This document shows positions 47,215 to 57,239 of a stretch of DNA of 64,000 bases, one piece after another; the stretch's first letter is position 1; each line of letters starts with the position of its first letter. The position numbers were made by a program, and so were the translations under genes. Source of the DNA: Sciurus carolinensis (Eukaryota > Chordata > Mammalia > Rodentia > Sciuridae); the NCBI RefSeq assembly GCF_902686445.1, contig NC_062223.1, positions 39,960,998 to 40,024,997 of the forward strand. Reading direction: 5' to 3'. The notes below the pieces were generated by a model. The model searched no databases and was not told where the DNA came from. It saw only the letters and a program-made list of their open reading frames with translations.

Positions 47215-47257
<43 letters not shown>

Positions 47258-47325
47258 AGAAAGTACAAATAAAACCACAAACAGAGCACAAAGAGAAAAA
47301 TCAGTTTAGGGGAGGGTCCCCCTAG
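46662..47325 (+). pseudogene. gag: ERV gag, N-terminal (matrix) fragment, frameshifted
   Basis: The frame opens with ATG at 46662 (Met-Gly start, consistent with N-myristoylation of matrix). It shifts by one frame near 46765-46775, after which the second frame carries the SPWF motif typical of betaretroviral matrix and then an acidic, Glu/Lys-rich helical stretch likely to form a coiled coil. The second frame runs into a 40-base A run (poly-Lys) and stops at 47323-47325. Capsid and nucleocapsid are absent. Because of the shift and truncation it cannot make a functional Gag. Gag would normally form the virion core under the membrane. No other reading of this region is more convincing. Confidence 0.82.
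47215..47254 (+). repeat. 40-base A run inside gag
   Basis: Forty consecutive A in the gag frame, reading as poly-Lys. A second run of 24 A is at 47538-47561. Both may be slippage-grown A tracts or scars of RNA-level rearrangement. Confidence 0.95.
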
Positions 47326-48964
47326 GCAGAGAGCTCAGCAGCTCCATTCCTTAAAAGTAGTAAAAAATAATGTTTTGTGATTTTCTGCATTCAAACCTAA
47401 CCTGATTTCTCAACCAGGTAAAAAAGGGGTTAAAAAGTAAAGTCCTGGATGATCCTCCCTCCCCCTGCCACATTGGAATGTAACTACAGCGTCTAAAGGA
47501 GAAAAGGGGGGTAACCTAAAGATAAGAAGAAAAGAAGAAAAAAAAAAAAAAAAAAAAAAAAGTGTCCGTTTTAACTCCTGGGCCGCTACAAAAAACTAAC
47601 TTATTCTTCAGGATTCTTGTTTTGTTTTTTCTTTAATGCTGTATTTTTGAGCTCATAATTTTGATCCTACATACCTAGGTTAATGATTTTATTTTTGATC
47701 AGTTCTATTTTTTATTCAACTGAAGTTTTTAAACAGCTGTTTCATTGCAATGAACATTTACCTATAAAGTTACAAGGCCTTTAATTTTGTGTTATGTTTT
47801 ATGTTGTGCTGTCTAATGTCATGTTTTGTCAAAACTGAGCGCTCTAAAAATTAAAATTTAAAAATGGATCCAAATACTTTTATTCACATGATTTAAAAAG
47901 GTTCAATTTAAATTGGGTAAACTAATGAAAGTAAAATGTCTTTGAAAATAACTCACAAGTCTCTAGGTGGTCAAACTAATGAAATGTTAATGTTAAACAA
48001 TGTCTAATATCAATTGCTTCTAGGACTTTTCTTCAACAGGAAAGAGGCAGCAGATCCTGTTCAGGACACTTGTCTGATATCTTGGTTTTTATAAAATAAA
48101 TAAATTGGAGTTAACATGTATGGGATTACTCTAATGTGTTTGTAGAGACGTCTGGTTAATTTACAAAGTTAAAATGCTAATTGTTAAATAACATCAAGTA
48201 CTTTTAACTTCTTAAATTACATGGGGTAACATACTTAAACATTATTGGTGTTTTCATAGGTTGTTAAATAAAAAGGGGTTAAACTTGCTTTGTGCCATCA
48301 CTAAACTAAAAACAAGGTTACTAAAAGTTATGTCCTAACAAGTGGAATTCTATATATAAAGGGTCCCAAAAGTTTCAACTGTGTTTCAATTAAGGGTACT
48401 ATAAACAACAAAATATTTAATCTTATTAAAATAGGGTGATTTATCTAAATTCAGAAATTTCATAAGAGTTGTTTCAAAATGTGAACAAAAAGGTGTCAAC
48501 AGATAAAAAAAAAATAATAAATAAATAAATAAAAGGTTCTGGGTATAGAAATATATTTAGTAAAAGGTAAAAGGAAATGTTTCTGGATAAGAAAGTCTGT
48601 GTGTAACAAAGGACAAGTTTCAACAAATCTGTGTGTAACTAAGTTGGTTGTATGTATGTAAAACAGCTAAAGCTATTTAAGGTTTTTCCTAAGGTGAAAT
48701 ACTAATGTTCTGATATAAGCCAAAGTTTAATCTATATGGTAAAATGACATGGTAAAATAACAAAGTTTTCTTAAAAACACCAATTCATTCTTAAATTTGT
48801 GTCTCTTAAGTTTTATTCTTTAAAACAATTGTCTTAAAAATAGGGGTTTATACAATTATGGTTAAACAACTGTTAAAGATTGTACTACATTATAAAGTCT
48901 AAATTTTTCTTTAAAAACTAAAATTGGTAAGAACCAATTCCTCACTAAAATTAAAATAACTCTA
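47326..48964 (+). other. AT-rich filler replacing gag-pro-pol
   Basis: About 1.6 kb within the provirus with stops in every frame, strong A/T bias and no capsid, protease, RT or RNase H motif that I can find. Recurrent phrases such as 'gttaaaatgctaattg' and 'taaacttgctttg' give it a loosely repetitive feel. It could be very decayed viral sequence, host-derived sequence, or the lineage's own non-coding body. The youth of the LTRs argues that it was already non-coding before this insertion. Confidence 0.7.
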
Positions 48965-49070
48965 ACCACAGATGTACCTTATAACCCACAAAAACAAAGT
49001 ATTGTCGAACATACACATCTCACCCTCAAAAATACTCTTTATAAACAAAAAGGGGGAATAGAGGAGACCT
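48965..49070 (+). pseudogene. pol: ERV pol remnant: integrase end of catalytic core
   Basis: About 33 codons are readable from 48968. They contain the VPYNPQ and SIVE..H..LK pattern of retroviral integrase, including the position of the third acidic residue of the DDE triad, and end in a KQKGG-like segment typical of betaretroviruses. Integrase joins viral DNA to the chromosome. Only this scrap survives, upstream of env as expected, so it is non-functional. Confidence 0.8.
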
Positions 49071-49337
49071 TCAGGTCCCCTAAAGATAAACTTTCTCTTT
49101 GTCTCTTTGTTTGGGGTTTTTTAACTCTGGGTAATAAGGGTAACTCGGTGCTTTACTGGAGCTGTGGCTCAGTTTGTGTGTTTCCACGGAATAAACTAAT
49201 TTACTACCTCTTTTTAGTCTCTTAGGAGGAACAGTTCAACTATGTAACAAAACAACTGCTTCTCTCAATTGTACTTCAGATTTGTGCTATCTCTCAATGT
49301 TAAAATGCTTCTAGGTTCCTGCTGGCAGACTTAATGT
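49071..49337 (+). pseudogene. Possible env surface-subunit remnant
   Basis: Short open stretches in changing frames, with Cys-, Trp- and Asn-rich coding (for example at 49106-49205 and 49230-49310), lie between the integrase scrap and the TM frame, where the surface subunit would be. The bulk of a surface subunit is missing. Identity is by position only. Confidence 0.4.
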
Positions 49338-50084
49338 GTGTTCCTACCTTCTTGCCTATGCCAGTCTCTGTTACAGATGATATTGCCAGTATTGCTTTCC
49401 AGAAATAGGAGAGATTTTGGAATCACCGCAGCAGTCATTACCGCTATAGTTGCATCAGCTGCAGCAGCCACTGCAGCAGCTGTAGCCTTGACAACATCAG
49501 TACAGTCAGCAACTAAGCTTAATGAAGTGGTCCAGCAGACAGCTACTGCTCTGTCTACTCAACAAACAGTAGATCAACACATGAAAGCGGGAATTCTCTT
49601 GGTGAACCAGCGAGTGGACTTACTTCAAGAACAAATGGACATTTTACAGGAACTGTTAAACGTAGGATGCATTTATCACCTAAGAGGACTTTGTGTTACA
49701 CCCATAGCTTATCATAACTTCAGCTATGCAGCAAATTTGTCTAGAATCTTGTCTGTTCAGCTACGTTCCAACTGGTCTTATGAATTTGATAATCTTACAG
49801 CTATTCTTAGATCTCAAATTGTTAGCCTTAATGCTACTAGAGTTGATGTAGCTCCAATGTCTGAAGTGCTAAATTGGTTATCCTCCTCTTTCAGTTTTAT
49901 TAAGCAGTGGGCTGGTATGGGAGCATTATGCATGCTTATGATCATTACTGTTATCTTCCTCTCACGCACTATCATGCGTGTGCGCCAGAGTCAAGCGAGA
50001 GATCGTATCATCTTCCATCAGGCCATGGCTGCCCTAGAGGCCGGCAGCTCCCCACAAGTGTGGCTCGCGAGGCTGGACCATTGA
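49338..50084 (+). pseudogene. env: ERV env transmembrane subunit, open frame
   Basis: A 248-codon open frame. Residues 22-25 (RNRR) fit a furin cleavage site between surface and transmembrane subunits. Residues ~27-50 form an Ala-rich hydrophobic fusion peptide. Residues ~55-105 form a heptad-like helical region. A CX7C loop follows near residue 110, and there are five N-X-S/T sites downstream. The membrane span is at about 191-211, with a ~37-residue cytoplasmic tail. This is the class II (betaretroviral) TM layout. A TM subunit drives membrane fusion and some TMs are immunosuppressive, but without its surface subunit and signal peptide this frame cannot make a normal envelope. The ATG lies only 24 codons before the cleavage site and is probably an internal methionine. 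It is open but partial. Confidence 0.88.
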
Positions 50085-50208
50085 CCAGACGGGTAAGGTA
50101 GTAGGTAATGCCGTACCAACCTAAGACAGGAGCTGTAGCATGCTCTGCAGTTATCCGATGACGGGTAAGGACGGTGGTTGACCACTCCGCCTAAGACAGG
50201 CTTGGTCC
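50075..50208 (+). promoter_or_regulatory. Constitutive transport element (CTE)-like RNA structure
   Basis: Directly after env (overlapping its last codons) the order is ACGGGTAAGG (50089-50098), CCTAAGACAGG (50120-50130), ACGGGTAAGG (50161-50170), CCTAAGACAGG (50190-50200). This is the arrangement of the two NXF1/TAP-binding internal loops of the type D retrovirus CTE. In RNA the outer ACGGGUAA would face the last CCUAAGACAGG and the inner pair would face each other. The central stems can pair: 50097-50119 with 50169-50189, with small bulges. The apex is CTGTAG (50133-50138) with CTGCAG (50145-50150) around a 6-base loop, and the base is GGACCA (50075-50080) with TGGTCC (50203-50208). A CTE lets unspliced RNA leave the nucleus without a viral Rev protein. 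Function here is inferred from layout. Confidence 0.88.
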
Positions 50209-50223
50209 CGAGCTTTTCTTTTA

Positions 50224-50240
50224 AAAGAAAAAAGGGGGAA
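50224..50240 (+). promoter_or_regulatory. Polypurine tract
   Basis: AAAGAAAAAAGGGGGAA lies one base upstream of the 3' LTR. It is the primer for plus-strand synthesis in retroviruses. Confidence 0.92.
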
Positions 50241-50241
50241 C

Positions 50242-50602
50242 TGTCGGGGTTGCGTACGGACCCCTGGCCCTAGGTGGAGCCTGGCCAAGATGGCGCCTGG
50301 CAAGCTGCCAGTGCGGTTGAAAAACTGCTATTCTGCACGTATACAACTAATTTCACCTTGAGGAAGTCTCAGTAATTGGTCAGGGCCTCTGCATGATTCT
50401 TGCGTGATTCTTAGGTGCTTCAAGTTATACCCATATACGTCTATCTTTTCCCCACATATCATGAATATTCTAATTAGTTGATATAAACTATATAAGTGAC
50501 AATAACTTCCCTAAAGGGAGAAATAAAAAGAAGAATCAGCTGTTAATAAAGAAGTTTGCCACCCATCACGTCTCCGGGTCGTTCTTGCTGGCGGGAGCGA
50601 CA
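50242..50602 (+). repeat. 3' LTR of class II ERV (361 bp)
   Basis: Same length as the 5' LTR, with two base differences. It has the same TATA, AATAAA and YY1-like site (50287-50297). The T-to-C difference at base 4 gives it TGTCGGGG. Confidence 0.97.
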
Positions 50603-50608
50603 AATTTC
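50603..50608. repeat. Right target-site duplication of ERV
   Basis: AATTTC, identical to 46121-46126. Confidence 0.93.
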
Positions 50609-53185
50609 TTTCATTTATTTTTGACCATATGTCTCATCTCTCTGTAGGTGAGAACATGCACCTTTTTATCCGGTCAGGTATATTCATCTCTTCAAAGTCA
50701 CACTTGATGAGGAAAGGTAACTAATAAGACTTTTCCACTTCCTAGTTCCAATTTTGAATCAATCATGAAGTGTCATATCTGAAACTCTGGATAATTCAAT
50801 GCTTTGGTGAAGACAGAAAAGGCATGCAGGTAACAAGCTAGTAGAAGATGTTCACATTTGTAATTCATCACTCTGTGTCATTATTCCTAATTTGTCTCAA
50901 GCATGTAGCAATGGATTAAAATGTTGTAGTCTCCTTTAAGCTTCCTAAAATGATCATTTACTTGACTCATCTCTTTGTGAAGTAAAACACTTAAGGCCCT
51001 CTGCCTTGCAGAGGCTTTGTGAAAGTGCAGTCTTTCTGCAGAAAGTATTTATATAGAGGTGCAACCTTCTCTAATGGCTTCAGGTCATTTGTTTGGCTTT
51101 TCTCTGATAAGTGACAATCTCTTTTGTCCTTAGAACAAGTCCCCATTCACATTTGCTCAACAGGTGCATTAGTGCTGGAAGACTGTCAGGTAGATAATGA
51201 GAATTCAGTGACTTGAAAAGGGATGTCATATTTCCAAAAATGATGTAAAGCCATTTTCCACCCCTTTCCCAGGGCGGATGTCTTATTTTCCTGCCACTTT
51301 CCCAGCATCGCATTAGTCACACCTTGCTTGATCTGGTTAGATTCACCCAACAAACGATTTTCGTCCATTATGTGACAGTTTATATTGTCCAAACTTGTCA
51401 TGAGCCCCACTGACTTTTAGCAGTTTGCCAAGGATGTATCGGGTGCCCTTCATCCACCCCAGCAGCTCGGGGAGAGGTGCAGGGGTCTTGTTGGAGACAT
51501 CACTCCCTGGAAAGGCTTTCTCCCACTTTGCTCCTTGAGTGAACTCGGGCTCACTTTCCAGAGCTTAACACCGGGGCCGTCCATTCAGCAACTTCCCCTT
51601 AGCTCTACACACAGTCCCCCACACTCTGAGACCCAGGAGAGTTCTTTTCCTTTTCTACCCCCCAAACTCTGTGTACTCACCTGTTATTGCACTTCTTACA
51701 GCTTAATAACTTGTCTATCTTCCAAACTAACTGAAAGCTCAATGAGAAGCTTTATGTCTATCTATAAAAAAGAAAACCATGACAGATGTCAAGAAAGTGA
51801 CACATTTCAAACTGCTTTTTGTAAGAATGAGGACTTTGTGCATCATTTGAGTTGGTTCTCTGCAGGGAAAAACCAGTAAATTGTTTGATACATAATAAAA
51901 GGAAGATGTTCATTTTTCACTACTCTTCATTTAGAGTATTTTTTTTCTTTTCTATTTTTTTTTTTTTTTTGTCTTTTGGGATAATTGCTTATGTTATCAC
52001 TCCTCTGCTGAGTGATTTAATTCTTTCTTGCATGACTCATTCATATCTTCTGATTATTCCATTTATTCTATTAAGTTCTCATTTTATGTATATAATATCC
52101 TCTCTGAATGAATGCAGTGATTGGAACAGGTGGATTGTGATCTCTATGAGGAATGGCTTTAATTAAATAAATAGAAAGTAATCTACTAAATGTCATAATC
52201 AACCATATTGAAAAAATATTTTCAGATGTATTAAAGAGTTTAGGGGAATACTATGATAAAGTACTTATTTAATCTAGTATATGAATAGCAAAATGCAAAT
52301 ATAAAAATGTGGAGACATAAAATCTCATAATGTATGTTCATAATATATCTACAACTGACTTATAAGTGGTTAATTAAATTAATGTAGAAAAAATTTAATG
52401 AATTTTATAATTTAATAAAAATATGAATTTTGTCATTATCAAAACATGTAATGTACCTATAGGGAAATAATTTGGAAAAGAGAAATAAATATAAAAGTTA
52501 TAATCAATGAGCTAAATTATAAAGAGCTAGTGAAGAAAATAAAGAGATAGTGTTTAAGATTTTGTGATATATAATTAAGCTTCATTTTAAAATGAAATTG
52601 TTGATATCAGAAAAGAATACCTAAATTTTTTTTGAAGTATTAAAAGTAAGTATTTCCATGAAATAGGGAACCAGAGTGGGAGGAGAGAGGACTTCAGTGT
52701 TCTCTAAAGAATTATATTTCTACGAAAATATGACTGGAACAATCTGTACTACAGCTATTGAATTTTAATCAACATTAGCTATCTATGGTCTGTTCTTCAT
52801 CCTAAAAATTTAACTTTTAGATAAAAACAGTTATTTTATAGTGTAGAATTAAGCAGAATTATTTGGGAGAAACACTAGATTTCTATGTCTAATTTATGAA
52901 ATGGAGCATATATATACCCACTATATTTACCACAAGTGGGAAACTAGAAAATGAGTAAAAAATAAAATTTTCTTCCATGTATCTTCTCATTTTGTAAGGC
53001 TGTGTGTATGTGTGTCTGTGTATGTTCAGTGCATCAGTGCAACTTTTGGCTTAGTGGAATAGGATAAATAAAATTACCTAATCAAATTAAAAGTAGAAGG
53101 AAATGAACAATTCAAACTTTGTGATAAATCCACAGCAATTCAAAACAATCCCTCTTTGCCTATATCTTTTTCCTCAATTCCCTTC
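50609..53185. other. No gene recognised
   Basis: Unique-looking DNA. 51000-51700 is less AT-rich than its surroundings and could contain an unrecognised LTR. The open frames there (114 codons at 51535-51879) have no domain I recognise. A T-run is at about 51956-51970. Confidence 0.4.
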
Positions 53186-55070
53186 TTTTTTAAATTTATT
53201 TTTATTGTAAACAAATGGGGTATATCTTGTTTCTCTGTTTGTACATGAAGTAGAGGCATACCATTTGTGTAATCATACATTTACATAGGGTAATGGTGTT
53301 TGATTTATTCTGTTGTTTTTTCCTTTCCCCACACCCCTCCCGCTACTCTTTCCCTCTATACATTCCCTCCTTCCTCCATTCTTGCCTCCCTCCCACCTTC
53401 CATTATGTATCATCATCCACTTATCAGCAAGATAATTCATCCTTTGATTTTTTGAGATTGGCTTATCTCACTTAACATGATATTCTCCAATTTCATCCAT
53501 TTGCCTGCAAATGCCATAATTTTATTATACTTTATGACTGAGTAATATTCTATTGTATATATATACCACAGTTTCTTTATCCATTCATCAATTGAAGGGC
53601 ATCTAATTTGATTCCACATCTGGCTATCTTGAATTGAGCAGCTATGAACATTGATGTGGCTGCATCACTGTAGTATGCTGATTTTAAGTTCTTTGGGAAT
53701 AGGCCAAAGAGTGGGATAGCTGGGTTAAATGGTGGTTCCATTCTAAGTTTTCTGAGAATCTCCACTGCTTTCCAGAGTGGCTGCACTAATTTGCAACCCC
53801 ACCAGCATTGTATGACTGTACCTTTTTCCCCACATCCTCTCCAACACCTATTATTGCTTGTATTCTTGATTATCGCCATTCTAATTGGGGTGAGATGGAA
53901 TCTTAGGGTAGTTTTGATTTGCATTTCTCTTATTACTAGAGATGTTGAACATTTTTTCATATATCTGTTGATTGCTTGTAGATCTTCTTTTGTGAAGTGT
54001 CTGTTCATTTCCTTAGCCCATTTGTTGATTGGGTTATGTGTTTTCTTGGTGTAGAGTTTTTTGAGTTCTTCATATATTCTGGAAATTGATGCTCTATCTG
54101 AAGTATGTGTGGCAAAGATTTTCTCCCACTCTGTAGGTTCTCTCTTCACATTGCTGATAGTTTCCTTGCTGAGAGAAAGCTATTTAGTTTGAATCTATCC
54201 CAGTTATTGATTCTTGCTTTTATTTCTTGTGCTATGTGAGTTCTGTTAAGGAAATCTAATCCTAAGCAGACATGTCAAAGATTTGGACCTACTTTTTCTT
54301 CTATAAGATGCAGGGTCTCTGTTCTGATTCCTAGGTCCTTGATCCATTTTGAGTTGAGTTTTGTGCAGGATGAGAGATAGGGGTTTAGTTTCATTCTGCT
54401 GCATATGGATTTCCAATTTTCCCAGCACCATTTGTTGAAGAGGCTATCTTTTCTACATTGCATGTTTTTGGCCCCTTTGTCTAGTATGAGAAAACTGTAT
54501 TTATTTGGATTTGTGTCTGTGTCCTCTATTCTGTACCATTGATCCACCTATCTATTTTGGTGCCAACACCATGCCATTTTTGTTACTATTGCTTTGTAGT
54601 ATAGTTGAAGTTCTGGTATTGTGATACCCTGTGCTTTACTCTTCCTGCTAAGGATTGCTTTAGCTATTCTGGGTTTCTTATTCTTCCAGATGAATTTTAT
54701 GATTGCTTGCTGTATTTCTGTGAGGTATGCCATTGGGATTTTAATTGGAATTGCATTGAATCTGTATAGCATTTTTGATAGCATGGCCATTTTGACAATA
54801 TTAATTCTGCCTATTCAAGAACATGAGAGATCTTTCCATCTTCTAAGGGTTTCTTTAATCTGTTTCTTTGGTGTTCTGTAGTCCTCATTATAGAGGTCTT
54901 TCACTTCTTTTGTTAGATTGATTCCCAAGTATTTTATTTTATTTTTGAGGCTATTGTGAGTGGGGTAGTTTTCCTAACTTCTCTTTCTGAGGATTCATCA
55001 CTTATGTATAAAAATACATTAGATTTATGAGAATTGATCTTATATCCTGTTAGTTTACTGAATTCAGTTA
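53186..55070 (-). mobile_element. L1 copy C, antisense, 5'-truncated, older
   Basis: The reversed 3' UTR (53186-53440, with a pyrimidine-rich part around 53330-53400) leads into reversed ORF2 as far as the RT region near 55070. It aligns by eye with copies A and B but with many substitutions and indels, and its 3' UTR lacks their telomere-like units, so it is an earlier member of a related lineage. No target duplication was recognised. Confidence 0.9.
53437..54790 (-). pseudogene. L1 ORF2 fragments (copy C)
   Basis: Successive frame-broken pieces: the ORF2 end at 53437-53619, a 190-codon piece at 53577-54149 with the Cys/His-rich C-terminal segment, 54275-54547 and 54548-54790. All match the C-terminal half of ORF2p. 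At least three frameshifts separate them. Confidence 0.88.
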
Positions 55071-57239
55071 TATTATGCTCATTGCAATGGTAATGTTTGT
55101 TCATTACTCTTTTGTATTTTTTTAAAGGGTATACCTCTCTTGATATTTAAAAAAAAATTTCTGTGTTCAAAGTGCCTCTTCAGATCAGGTGCAAACCATT
55201 GGACCATATTTTATCCTCTAAACGGATGTGTGACATTTGCATAGAAATCAGTGCATACCACTGTCATTCAGTGTTCCATATCATTTGTTTATGGTTGAGT
55301 TTAAATGTGTGATTCTTGAAGTCTAAGGAACTATTTTTGGTTCACATACACTTCTTATAAACAGTGAACATATTAAGAAGGAGCAGGTGGGGTGAGGAAA
55401 GATGCAGAAGGAAAAGAAGGTGAAGGAGAAAAAGAGTGAAAAGGAAAAGAGAAATCGATGAAGGAAAAAAAGAAACTAAGGTTCAGTTTTGGATGTGGAT
55501 TAAATCAAGAGTAAAAGTGTCACTCAATTTCAGTCCCAAAATTGAAACCAATGTTTTACTTCAAAGACCTTTGTTTTTGTTTAATATTTATTATCAATTG
55601 GGATATTGAAGCTTTCTTCATTTTTTTTCTTTTGTTCTTTTGGCCTCTCTCCTTCACTCCTTTTCTAACTCCTCTCCATTTCCCTCTCATTTCGTTTATA
55701 TTTTCTCCTCCCCCAAATCCTCCCCACTCTGTTTTCCTCTCCCATTCTCTTTTCTGGGTCTCCGACACCTATGTCCACCATGAGACAATGTTTCAACACT
55801 GGAAGAACAGGGGCTTCTGGCATTTTCCAGCTGGTGTAAAAGCAGTCTCCTAAATTGCTACTCCATGAGAGAGTTTCATCAGAGAGCTGGCGTGAGAGGA
55901 TCCATCCAAATACTACACACTTACCATGCTCCTTAGACTAAGTGAAGATAATCCTTCTTCAGATGACAGCCCCTTGAATGAGTATTCCCAGGTCCAAAGT
56001 GCAACCCAAATTCTAATTAACCTGATTGAAACTGTTGTGCATGATTCAGTTTTTTTTTTTTTTCTTCCTTTGATCAAGTTGTCACAATCAATTTGGATAT
56101 TTGCCTTTTTTCATGTTATTTACCTGCCAGAATGTATTACTAATAGATGGATGCAATGCAAGGCATACACTTTCACTGTGCTAAAATCTTCCCTAGAGTC
56201 ATTACCTCTTTCCCCTGTCAGAAGTGACAGCATCGTCCCCAACTGTGAAATCTAAGCATATCGTTATGACTTAACAGTCTCCAAAATTGTTCATGCAGAG
56301 GGTGTGGAGATTCACTTGCCAGGATAAGAACAGCATAGGGTGACTGATGAAATAAAATCATTTCTTACTCTCATGGAGAATCATGACGAGATATATCAGT
56401 GCATGTTTCATGAGAAGAATGACATCCATGGAAGTACATACTCAGATTATATGCAGAAACTTAGAAATCACCCTGCTGATGTTCAACATGCAGGTCGTTT
56501 ACAAATTTCTTAAATGTTTCAACAATAAAGAGCAGGAAATATGATGTGAGCATAAGAATATGAATTTTTCTTCTGTAATATCACCAATCATTGCATTTGC
56601 CAGATGTTTTTATTATGTGTGTGTGTTTTGTTTGTTTTTTATTGTTTTTTGACAATGGTCATGTCCAAAAGTCTCAAATAATTATTGGCTTTAGATAATG
56701 ATGGGTCATCAAAATTAAATTGAACATATAAAAGCTTCCATATATTTTATGTATTAAAATATATATTTATTCACATATTATTTTAAAATATTATAAATAT
56801 TGGTGCAATTATTTTACTTCAAAATCATTATCAATGCATTCCCTTTAGATATGTGTGTCCCCTTTTCTTATTTGCTTCCAAAAAGTAACATCAGGTATTA
56901 ATTTACTTTTCATTCACTTGTCTTTTAATGTGTTTTTACATACATGTATACGTCTTCATTTTGCTTTTTAAAAATTAATGTAGCCATTAGTGATTTGCTT
57001 TCTTATACTGCCTTATCACATTAAGAATCATTTCAATTTTGCATACAAGCTTACTTAAAAAATATTCACTGCTATACTGTTGGGAATAGATTACAATTCA
57101 TTAAATTATCTTGTCGATGGAAATTTATATAATTTCATATCCATTGCTATTACAAGTGGTGATATTAGAGCTATTCTTATAAATAACTCAGTAAAAAAAT
57201 GCCAGAAATTTTGGGGAATACAATTAGAAGCAGAATAAT
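55071..57239. other. No gene; purine- and pyrimidine-rich tracts
   Basis: 55375-55490 is almost pure A/G on the + strand and 55620-55750 is pyrimidine-rich, so opposed open frames arise by composition. The 109-codon frame at 55926-56255 has no recognisable domain. Confidence 0.45.

Larger units (their letters stand above)
46127..50602 (+). mobile_element. Class II (betaretrovirus/IAP-like) ERV, internally deleted and substituted
   Basis: A 4.48-kb provirus with paired LTRs, primer site, splice donor, gag start, integrase scrap, env TM frame, CTE-like element and polypurine tract, in retroviral order. Most of gag, all of pro and most of pol are absent. About 1.6 kb of AT-rich sequence without retroviral coding resemblance stands in their place. 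The near-identity of the LTRs (2 differences in 361) and the intact duplication indicate a recent insertion. The 6-bp duplication, MA motif, TM layout and CTE place it in class II. It cannot make its own pol products, so any movement would have needed help from an intact relative (inference). Confidence 0.95.

Noticed and set aside
47096..47291. Minus-strand frames with a long Phe run
   Set aside because: They are the complement of the 40-base A run inside gag.
51000..51880. A possible exon-bearing region because of higher G+C
   Set aside because: No frame has a domain or paired splice sites that stand out, and opposed short frames are equally open. It is left as unclassified.
55926..56255. 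A 109-codon open frame as a small gene
   Set aside because: There is no recognisable domain, a T-run codes a Phe stretch, and no promoter or splice context is visible.
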